A DNA stretch of 64,000 nt from Porphyra umbilicalis (lineage: Eukaryota; Rhodophyta; Bangiophyceae; Bangiales; Bangiaceae): assembly GCA_002049455.2 (NCBI GenBank), contig KV918910.1, forward strand, positions 62,001-126,000, in the 5' to 3' direction. Below the pieces are notes generated by a model that saw only the letters and a list, made by a program, of their open reading frames with translations, was not told the origin of the DNA and searched no databases. The translations under genes were made by a program, and so were the position numbers. Shown here piece after piece: positions 12,255 to 21,330 of this stretch; positions within the stretch are counted from its first letter, which is position 1, and every line of letters starts with the position of its first letter.

Positions 12255-14422
12255 CGCGACTCCCAAGGTCGACAAGACGGAAGGAGCGCAGCGACAGCTC
12301 GGCGACGACAGGGTGACAGGGGTACACCGCGGTCGCTCCACGGCGCGCAACGAGTTGGACCGACGGAACCACCCCACACACGCAGAGGGGATCACACAAC
12401 CCGCCCCAAGTCGGAAGCAGCAGCACAGACGGGGTCGACGTACGAAAACGAGGTAACAAGCGACACGGGCACAGGGGCTATCGGCCGAAGAAACACACCG
12501 CCAACCGCTCACACCACGACGGGAACCACCCGCAGCAGAAGTATGAGACGGCCCACGCGTGTGCAGTCGGCGGTGCACGACAGAGCCCACCGCCGCCGGG
12601 GCCTACGACCGCACGCGACCGTGACGGCCGTGCTGCATAAGCGCGCAGGCGAGCGGCGAGGGCGGCCGTCCGAGAGACTGGGGCAGCGTCCCGTATGTGG
12701 GCCCACCGCCGCAGCAGCCAAAGCGCCCTCGTAGTTACCCCCAGCAACCGCTGTCACCGACAATGAGGAGCCGCACGAGCAGGAAAGGAGAGTTGGTGGA
12801 GGGGGAGGAGGGGTGGCGAGGAAAAGTGCAGACACCCGCCCCCGCCCGACGAGAGGGAGAGGCCATCAGATAAAAGCGTGATGAAACCACTCAGCAAATC
12901 AGCGGTGAGAGGCAAAACCCCCGCCACCCTCAGCCTGCATAAGCACCACGGTGTCACAGTGGACGCCATCAATGTGCATTCACAGCCGCACGACGATGGC
13001 CGTGAGCAGGATGACGCGCGTGCAAGAGCCACAACAGAGGTAGCGTCCACGCTTGATAATCTGCTTCCATAAGGTCGCACCCCTGCCCTCCACCTCTTTT
13101 CGCTTCAAAGCTCTAACAAGGACATTTCCACAAATAACAATGAATTATCCTGCGCGGTACTTGATGCACTTCCATGATGACCTATTGCCACGATAAAGTG
13201 TGGTGGGGAGGACAACAGCGGTGTGGTGGAAATGACTCAGCCACGTGCTGCTCACACAGCAGTTCCACCGCAGCCGATCTGGTTGGCATGGCCAGTGTCT
13301 GGGCATGTTGAGGATACATAGAAAACCCACACCATCATGGTGTCGCAACGATTGCATCCGCTGGTCGGCTCCCGCCCCGCACCGTGACAACGATGAGTTG
13401 ATGTGACTGCAGGCTATTGCACCGGTCAGGCCGCGGCCAGGGTCACGTTGTCCTTTTTCACTTTTTTCGGGAGAGGCCAAGTCGCTGCGGTCGCCGCCTC
13501 GAGGCAGCAGTAGGTATGGCGGACAGAGTGCTGCACGAGGGCATGCATTGCAGACTCGCTAGTCGTACTCGCCGAGGCAGCGTCGAGGTCTCGTCGAGGC
13601 CGCAGCGTGCGGTTTTTTTTTTCTGAACGAGAGGCAACGAACGGAAGTGGCACTCGGCGCCACCTTTACATCAGTTGTCTCAAGTGTCCTATTTTAGGGT
13701 TGTGTCGTTCGTCAGCCATCTGACTCTCCCTGCTCTTCCGAGGGATTGTGTGGCAGACGTGACTCATGCCATTACGTGAAGATCAGCATAAGTCGATGAC
13801 TGTTGACAGATGCAACCACTGCAGCGGATGATCTGGGCCAGGCCCCCAGCCACCTTTCCCTGCTCGAAAACCACACTTTTCCTCCGCCCTACCTCAACCA
13901 TCGGTCACCCTTCACCAGACCGTCTTTGCAAGGCTCGTCTTCGTGCTCCGTCTGTGTGTCAGCGTCGCTCTGAGACGGATGACGGGTGGCAATTTCACCA
14001 GTAGAGACTGTCGAGAACACTGCGGTGTTCCACTCTTTCTGGCAGTGGGTGGCCTCCGTGCCTAGAATAAGGTGTGCCTCGCTGCCATTTATTGTTGTTC
14101 ATTTCAAAACACCGTTTGAGTGCACGAACCAGTGAAGACGAAGGGAGAACCAATGAGCTGCGTCTCCATCTGGTCACGCGTCTATCCGCCATGAAAGAGC
14201 CGAAGCGAGTGGCGAACGAGCGCTTGGAGACGGGCAGCACGGCCACGGTTGACGGGTACGCGATGAGTGGCCGCAGGGGAGAGGAGAGCCAATGACTGAG
14301 GCTCCCTGTTCACGATTCGTTGCCATTTTTTGGTCCTGAGTGCCCCCGTGTGCCTCGACGGGCCCCTGTGGGGCATCCGAGCCCGGTACGAGTCGCTTCT
14401 GCCAGCCTCCGTGGCGAACCTC
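12255..14422. other. Long intergenic region
   Basis: About 2.2 kb without a gene I can support. Base composition is closer to neutral than in the flanking genes. A T tract occurs near 13612-13622. Open frames are under about 120 codons and none shows a domain. Confidence 0.45.
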
Positions 14423-14490
14423 GGTAATCGTAGGGTTGACGGAGATGCAAGGGCCTTGTCAAGGCGTCGTCAAGGTTGCGTCAAGGTTGG
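14423..14490. repeat. Left terminal and subterminal repeats of the 14.4-18.0 kb element
   Basis: It contains GGTAATCGTAG, TTGACGG and then CTTGTCAAGG, CGTCAAGG and CGTCAAGG in quick succession. Confidence 0.45.
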
Positions 14491-15340
14491 TTTGGGGGGG
14501 GGAGATTCGGAATCTGGAGTGCGGTGGGAGGGCGGGCCGGCGCGGTCGGGGGGGGCACGGGGAATGTGCTCCCCCTGAACCAGCGATTCCTATATGTTAG
14601 GACATCCCTATCGGCAGCAGGTGTGAGCTCAGCACCTTTGTACCCTCCTCGTCGCTGTCACTGCCCGTGCCCGTACCTCTGCCCCGCTGCCATGATCTCC
14701 GCCCCCTCAGCTAAACACCGCTGCCTCCCCGCCGACGCCAGCTGGTCGCCGCCGCTGCACGGCTGCCACCGCTTGGTTGTATGCTACCGAGAACGGCGGC
14801 CCCTGCCGCTGCTTGCTGACATCTGTCACTCTGCTCTGCGGCAGGGGCGGCGGCAAAGTTGTGTACGGGACTCAGAGGCTGGTGCCGCGTGTGTCCGGAC
14901 GCTTCAGGAAAGAGTTGTGCTGCTGTGGTGGTGCGGTGGTGAGGCGCTGTGTGTGTGTGTGCTTATGGGGGCTGGTGGCGCCAAGCCGCCCAGAAGGCCG
15001 ACGGATGATCGACAGTTCGGGGTGGGGCAGCCCACGCTGTGTACGGCTCGCTCACGGTATTTGGCATGAACAGCCACCCGGCACTGCCAGCGCTCCGCAA
15101 TGCCACGGTGTCAACAACAGGGCGGGGCGAGGGCCGCGAGAGGGGTGCGCGCGGGTTTGTGCCGGTACTGGGCGTGCACCGCAGAGCACTCGCCCGCGTC
15201 TGTGTCTGCCATCGACACCTATTTTGAGCAAGCCGCCTGGCTGGGGACTATCCTCGCCGGGCGCATCGTCACGACAACGATTGTGCATAGTGTGACGTGC
15301 GATACGATGTATTGACCGCGGAGGAAACAACATGAAGAAA

Positions 15341-17474
15341 TCATGTGCGAGCTCTGCCAGTAGCACCATCGTTCTCAGCATACTCAAAAAGTTCGGGTCG
15401 CCCTGAGGCAAGGGCGCTGTGCTCATGTATCACGGGCACTGCCGTATTTTGCGCGCATCGGTCGATTCCAGCGTACTCTTCCACGGGCCCCAGGATACGT
15501 TCCTTGCGGGGGGCGCGAAAGACACTTCTACTGAACACATGACCGTCCCCAACAGTAGCTCTGTCAAGCCGAGACACTCGGCAGTCTAGGCAAGGTGGCC
15601 AACACCAAAGTGTGTGTACGTAGTTTCGAAAGTGTGTGGAGCCAGGATATGCCGACAGCGGCGTAGAGCGTCGGCGGCGGAGCGGCGCCCGCACACACCG
15701 CTGTGGCATGGAGGCGGGCAGGGCGGCGGCGGCGGGCAAGGCGGCGGCACGAACCCCCCCCCCCCTCCCTAAATTTAGTAGCCGTCGCGTCGGCCGCGCA
15801 GCGACCGCTGCCCCCGCCCCACACGCGCGGGCGCGACGCGCCCGCCGGACGACCGTCGGCGAGCACCGGTTGGAGGGGGGGGGGCGCTGGGCGGGGCTCC
15901 CGGCGGTGGTCGGGCGGGAGAGCGTCTTGGCGGGCCGCTTCCCGCCGGTACTCTTCGCGGCCGAGGTGGGGGAGTGGGGGGCGGGGGGCGCTGCGCCCGT
16001 GGGGGCCCTTCCGATGAAGCGGGGGGGGGCAGGCACGCATGGGGGAAACGCCGCCGCTCCGGACCCGGCCGGCTGGCTGGCGGTGGCGCGGCCGCGTGTG
16101 CGACCGGCCGCCGACGTCGCCGTGACAGCCCCCGTGACCGCGGAGGGGCGGGTGGCACGACGGTGGCGGGGTGACGGGCGCCCAGCTGTGCGCTGCGGCC
16201 GCCGTAGACGCCCGACGGCCGTCGGTCGGCGGCGGACGCCGCGGCCGCTTGGGCCGTGGCGACGGCGGCGAGGCGGACGTCAGCCTCTGTTTCCGTGGCC
16301 ATCGCGCCCCGCACGTAGGGCTCGTTGGCCGCCCCCGCCCCCACACACACACGCGCGCGTGGTCCAGCGCTGACGCCCCCCCCACCTCCTTTCCTCCCGC
16401 AGTCACTCCCCCCACTGGCCGGCGACGGCGCGGTGGGGAGTGCCGCCGCCAACGCCGCCACCAACGCTGCAACGCGCAGCGTGTACCCCCCGCGTGTCCC
16501 TGGGCGGCCACGGTTGCGCCACGGGGGGCGGCGGGGTCGGACATGCGCACCGCACCTGCGGCAACGTGCACGGCGGTGACGCCGCGCGCGTCGTCTGGTC
16601 GCGTGACGCGCGGCGGCAGATCGCCCTCGGGCTCCGTGTCGCCGTCTGTGGCGGCGGTGCCATTCGCACCCTCTACCCCCCGCCCCTCAATCCCCCCCCC
16701 CCCCCCGCACCGCGAGTGGCGCTGCATCGGCGGCGGTGTCGCCGCCGTCGCCGCCGCCGTCACCGCCACGATGGCGACCGCCGGCGCCGCCGCACGGCGG
16801 CGGCGGCGGCGAGGAGCACGGAACCAGACGCGTCGGGCGGCGGGCAGTCGGGCGTCGGCGGTCCCGGCGTGTCGAGAGCGACAGGGCCGCCGCCGGGGCG
16901 GGCGGTGCCGCACCGCCGCGGCTGGCGACGGGAGCGGCGGGAGATGCGCCTGACAGCCGCCGCGCCCGTCCGCGGAGGACCGCCGGTGGCCGCGGGGGCG
17001 GCGCTGTCAGCGGCGGGGGGGCCGGGGGGGCGGCGACCCCGCTGCCGCCGCTGCGTCTGCGGTTGCGATGGAGAGGGCGGCGGCGGCGGCGGCGACGGCC
17101 GGCGGCAACGCACGTTTGTGGCGCACCGGGTGGCGGTGGCGGGTGCGGCGGCGGCGGCGGGCGCGGCGGCCGTCGGTAGCGCCACACGGTGCCGCGATGG
17201 CGCGCGCTCAGGCGCGGTCGTCGGGGCGTTGCCGCAGCGTTGGCGTCGCGCCGCCGCGCGCGGAGGTCCCACCCCCTGGGCGGGCGCGCGGCGATAGCGT
17301 TGTGCGCGGCCGCGCCGCCACCGCTGCCGCTACCGCCGCTTTTGTGGGCGTCGTGGCGCCGCCGCGCGCCAGAGCCCCCCCCCTTGGCGGCGGCACGCCG
17401 ATGAGTCGCGGCCATGGCGCGGCGACGATCGGCCGCGGCCGTGGCGTGGCTGCCACCATGCACGCCGGGCGCAT
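15341..17474 (-). CDS. Possible GC-rich gene inside the 14.4-18.0 kb element (uncertain)
   Basis: No family recognised. The minus strand shows protein-like stretches that move between frames. From an ATG at 17474 it opens MRPACMVAATPRPRPIVAAP. Later come EPEGDLPPRVTRPDDARGVT (near 16.6 kb) and NEPYVRGAMATETEADVRLA, then AAVATAQAAAASAADRRPSG (near 16.2-16.3 kb). A last segment with SVFRAPRKERILGPVEEYAG and HEHSALASGRPELFEYAEND ends at a stop at 15341. The frame moves mostly at C/G runs, so this could be one gene with homopolymer slips plus introns, or decayed coding sequence. Plus-strand frames of similar length exist, but their residues are dominated by Arg/Pro runs and look like shadows. Confidence 0.25.
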
Positions 17475-17914
17475 GCCGGCAACCGTGCGGGTGGGGGAGT
17501 CATCACGCAGCCTGGCTGACTGCGCATGCACAGGTGACGGTGGCGGCGCGCTGGGGGGGCCGCGAGCGGTCGGGCGCGCGGCAGGTAGAGGCGCCCCGCG
17601 GCGGGCGGCACGCGGAGGCTAGGGGGGGCAAGCCGCCGCAGCGGGCGCGCCGCCAAGGACGGCAGACGGTCAGACAGGGGGGTGGCAGCACCCACCCAGA
17701 GGGGGAGGGCGGCGGCGCGGGCCCCCACGAGTGGCATCTGCACCGGCGGCAGCCCCCCGCTGGCAGACCCTGCTTCTATAGGATAGAGCAGGCTGAGCGA
17801 CGCGGACCTGTCTGGCCCGTTCGCATCCCAACTGCGGCAAGGGGGGCTGGCGGTTGCTCCCCTCAGGGGTGAGACCACCTGCCCAAATCGATGATGCGAG
17901 AACCAATCAGATTC

Positions 17915-17956
17915 ATCTGTCAAGGTTGCCTTGACGCCGTCAAGGCTACGATTACC
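17915..17956. repeat. Right terminal and subterminal repeats of the 14.4-18.0 kb element
   Basis: CTGTCAAGG, CCTTGACG, CCGTCAAGG and CTACGATTACC lie in inverted arrangement relative to the left end. Confidence 0.45.
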
Positions 17957-18806
17957 CGTCTTGCCGTGGCTCTTGCCCTTCCGCCGGATTTCTTATTCCG
18001 TGTCGCCGTCGGCCTTTGGCAGCCACCCGCTGTCTGCTGCTTCCGCTTCGGCGCGCGTCAGTCGCACGTGCCAGGTGAAAAGGGGGCGCCTGGGGGCCCC
18101 CTCTCGGCGCTGTCTCGTGCCTTCGTCCCCTCTTCGGCTGCGGCCACGCGGCAACGAGCTGGATACCCCCTGACGGTGTAGGACACGTCAGGCAGGGCTC
18201 CTGCCGCGCGCACACCCGCAGGTGGGCCCGATTCCGACACCCTCCAGCTGCTTATTCGGTGATTACGCCGACAACCGCATGTCAGAATCTTGGACGTGGG
18301 GCAAGTGCCTGAGCCGGCGGTCCGGCGCTGGGTACAAGTTCCCGAGCCGCCGGGCCGGGGCCTCGTTCGACGTGCGTGGCGCGGCCATCGAGCCAACCGG
18401 CCTGCAACAGCGCGCATGCCGCCACACCCCCCCCACAACGGACCGTCCGCTTGCACGCCGTTGTGGACTGTTGCCGGACACTGGACCAGAGGGCACTCTT
18501 GGGAGGTTCAGCGGACCCCCTCGAGCATTCGTGACGACCGCGGTCGTGTCATCCCCAGCTGTTGGACGCCCTCAACGTGAGCATCTTTCTCGCCGTGCGC
18601 GCTGGACCCCTTCCGAGCGATGCGGTGATTCTTCTTGACTCATACCGTCTGCCCGCACGCACGCTTTCTCCTCACGGTCGCCTCCCCCCCCCTCTGCGAC
18701 CTCTTCATTCACCCGCCCCTTGCACCCCTGCTTTTTTGCCGCCGCTCCCACCCTCACCATTCTTCCCCCCCCTCCCTCTTCGCATTTCTCTCTGCCCCCG
18801 CAACCA
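17957..18806. other. Intergenic region and leader of the VIP1 kinase gene
   Basis: No gene seen between 17957 and about 18640. From about 18640 to 18806 the plus strand is strongly C/T-rich, which fits a 5' untranslated leader or promoter of the gene starting at 18807. Confidence 0.45.
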
Positions 18807-20669
18807 ATGGCGACACTATCGGGCGAGTGCTTCGCGCCGGTTGATGTTGCGGCCCCGGACTCGCCCGTCCTCCCTGGTCAACCGTTGCTAGCGTGCGTGC
18901 CCACTCCACGGTGTCGACCGTCATCTTTGGCGGCCGCGGCAGAGGCCGGCACGGCGGCCTCGTGCCCGCCCCCGTCCCTTGACCTGCCAGCCTGCTTGTA
19001 CCCGCCGCCGGTCGACCTCAAGCTGCTACCGACACCGTCGCTCCCTACTTCACCGTTGGTGGGATTACAGCAGCAGCGCCGCGTCGGTGCCGATGGCGGC
19101 GGCGGTCCGTCTGCTGGTGGCAAGCGGGCGCGCGGCCGCTCCGTCCCCCGTGTCACACCCTACCCGGACACCCCGTCGTCGACGCCCCCGTCACGGTCGT
19201 CGTTGGCAATGGCGCCGACTTCCCCGCGTGGCGTCGCTGCCTCTGCCTTTGCGTGTGGCGCGGAGGAGGACGGCGAGGTGGACTTGCCGTCCCCCCCGTG
19301 GGCAGCCCCGCACCCATCCGCCTGGCGGTGCGCACCGGGCGCGGCTGCCGCCACACCAGCCAGTGGCGTTGACGTCGACGATGGTGGCGACCGCCCGTTT
19401 ACGCTCGGCGTGGCGTCGATGCGGCGCAAGCTCAACCATCTCCTCATGAAAGCCTTCCTCTCCTCCCTGACCGCGGCACTACCGGCGGCGCAGGTGGTGC
19501 TCCTGCACGTGGAGGCGCTGGCAGACCGGCCGGTGGGCAGCTGGCCGGTGTGCGACGTGCTGCTGGCCTTCCACGCGCCAGGCTTTCCGTTGGCGGCCTT
19601 CAGCGCGTACGCGACGTTGCACGGCTTGCCGCTCATCAACTCGCTCGCCGCCCAGTTTACTCTGCGTGACCGGGCACGCATCTCGGACGTGCTGTCGAAG
19701 GCGGCGGTGCCGACGCCATCCAGGGTCGTCCGCCTCGATGGCACCGACGCGGCCGCGGCTGCGTCGGGGTCAAACCGCACCGGCGGGTGCGGCGCACGTG
19801 TGCACGCGGACGCGGCGGCCGGGCGCCTCCCTGGCCGCATGGGGGCCGTCACCCAGGACGGCGACTGGCTGCTCGTCGACGGCGCGCGGGCGCTGCGCAT
19901 GCCGTTTGTGGAGAAGCCTCTCAACTCGGACGAACACAAGTGCATCGTCTACCACCCGGGCGGTGGGGGCACGTCGACCATTGAACGCAAGAAGGTGCAC
20001 CACGAGGCGGGTCGGCGCACCATCCGCCCGTCCGGCTCGTACGTGTACGAGCAGTTCCACTCGGCGGAGGACGTCAAGGTGTATGCGATTGGCACGGAGG
20101 TGTTTTTTGCGGAAACGCGCGTCCGCGAGGCCGACGGCTCAGTCCGCCGCGCACCGACGGTTTTGTCCCCGGATGAGCAGCGGATGGCGGGGCGGGTGGC
20201 AGCCGCGTTTGGCCAATTCCTCACGGGCTTTGACCTCATCCGCTGTGCCGACGGCCGCGCGCTGGTCATTGACGTGAACGGGTGGAGCATCGGCAAGGCC
20301 GAGAGTGGGGCGTTTATAAAAGCGGCGGTGCCGGCGCTTGCGCGGCACTTGCGTGGGTTGGTCGGGTCGGGGCCGGCGAGGGGGACGCGTTTGGGGCTGG
20401 CCCCGGAGTTGCCCGCGCTCGCCCGGTCGGTCCGTCCGTCGCAGCGCGGCCGCGACTGCGACGGCACTGGCGACGGTGATGGGTGCGGCGCGGACCGCGT
20501 GGGTCTGTTTGCAACGCAGCGCGGGGTGGATGCAGGCGCGGCGCGGTCTGCCAAGGCCGGCAGCCCCGCCAGTGGGCACGGTGCGAACCGCGGACGAGGG
20601 GCGGACAGGCGGAGTGGCGCGGCTGCAGACTCGTGGCTGACGCTCACGTCGGCTCTTGTGCTGGGGTGA
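18807..20669 (+). CDS. VIP1/PPIP5K-type inositol pyrophosphate kinase, kinase domain only
   Basis: An ATP-grasp inositol phosphate kinase of the VIP1 (PPIP5K) family, which makes 1-position inositol pyrophosphates from IP6 or IP7. The 620-residue product has a Ser/Pro-rich N-terminus (1 to about 205). The catalytic region follows with KAFLSSLTAALPAAQVVLLH, VCDVLLAFHAPGFPLAAFSA, PLINSLAAQFTLRDR, MPFVEKPLNSDEHKCIVYHP (about 365-385), SGSYVYEQFHSAEDVKVYAI, the VFFAETRVRE strand, FGQFLTGFDLIRC and the metal-binding DVNGWS (about 488). VIP1 proteins normally continue into a histidine acid phosphatase-like domain; here the kinase is followed only by about 120 low-complexity residues and a stop. The ATG at 18807 is the last of two in-frame ATGs and follows a pyrimidine-rich leader. 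No intron is needed. Confidence 0.85.
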   Translation: MATLSGECFAPVDVAAPDSPVLPGQPLLACVPTPRCRPSSLAAAAEAGTAASCPPPSLDLPACLYPPPVDLKLLPTPSLPTSPLVGLQQQRRVGADGGGGPSAGGKRARGRSVPRVTPYPDTPSSTPPSRSSLAMAPTSPRGVAASAFACGAEEDGEVDLPSPPWAAPHPSAWRCAPGAAAATPASGVDVDDGGDRPFTLGVASMRRKLNHLLMKAFLSSLTAALPAAQVVLLHVEALADRPVGSWPVCDVLLAFHAPGFPLAAFSAYATLHGLPLINSLAAQFTLRDRARISDVLSKAAVPTPSRVVRLDGTDAAAAASGSNRTGGCGARVHADAAAGRLPGRMGAVTQDGDWLLVDGARALRMPFVEKPLNSDEHKCIVYHPGGGGTSTIERKKVHHEAGRRTIRPSGSYVYEQFHSAEDVKVYAIGTEVFFAETRVREADGSVRRAPTVLSPDEQRMAGRVAAAFGQFLTGFDLIRCADGRALVIDVNGWSIGKAESGAFIKAAVPALARHLRGLVGSGPARGTRLGLAPELPALARSVRPSQRGRDCDGTGDGDGCGADRVGLFATQRGVDAGAARSAKAGSPASGHGANRGRGADRRSGAAADSWLTLTSALVLG

Positions 20670-21330
20670 GGCGTGGGACACGCCAAAACGACGCTGGCGG
20701 GAGTCTTTGTGGCGCCGAGGAACGTGTCTTGGTGACCACGAGTCTTCTTTGGCGAGGCGGCGCGGGGGGGGGTGGTGCGGCGGCGACGTCTGCGCCGATA
20801 AAGGTGGCGGCGCGGTTGCATTGGGCAAGGGCCTCGACGATGTCATGCAGGGGAGTGCTTTTGTTTTTTTGGTTGTAGCTCTGTGTCATGTTCATCATGC
20901 TTGCCGTATCGTTTTCTCGTATGCCGTCATCTGCCGCTATTTTTGTTCAAACGGGGAAGCGGCGCAGTCGCCAGCCGCGATTTAAATCCTCACCAGTCTA
21001 GCCTTGTCGCCCCGGGCCATGGGCAACGGACGCTACTCGCCAGCCTGGAAGCGTGATTGCCAAGGCAGTCGCGGCACGGCGCCCCTGCTGCACCATCGTC
21101 ATCATGGCGAGCCCTCAAACTGTGAACGCCAATACGTAACTCTCGTGATTTCAGATCAGTCCTAACTGTCACGGATCCACCAATGGTGTGAGCCAATCTC
21201 GGCCGCGCACGGCACCCTCTCCTGCCACCGCCGCGTCCGCTCTGACGACGACGACGTGGCCGTTCGGCCGTGTTGGACAACCCCCCGTGACCCCCCCCGC
21301 GTCCCCCCCTCCCCCCCGTTGGGCCCCCCA
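20670..21330. other. Intergenic region before the LIM gene
   Basis: No gene or RNA seen. The last 60 bases are C-rich (runs of C at 21285-21315) directly before the ATG at 21331. Confidence 0.45.

Larger units (their letters stand above)
14423..17956. mobile_element. Putative 3.5 kb GC-rich DNA element with short terminal inverted repeats
   Basis: The left end GGTAATCGTAG (14423-14433), two unmatched bases, TTGACGG and a nearby CAAGG are mirrored at the right end, where the reverse complement reads GGTAATCGTAG, two bases, TTGACGG, then TCAAGG (17946-17956 inward). The motif GTCAAGG recurs two or three times just inside each end, as expected of subterminal binding sites. I see no clear target-site duplication and no transposase motif, so this may be a non-autonomous or old copy, or a chance arrangement. 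The interior from about 15.6 to 17.6 kb is exceptionally GC-rich. Confidence 0.45.

Noticed and set aside
15564-16913. 449-codon minus-strand frame as one intact protein
   Set aside because: Only parts of it look coding; the rest is Arg/Pro runs expected from any frame of such GC-rich DNA. Listed instead as a low-confidence multi-part gene.
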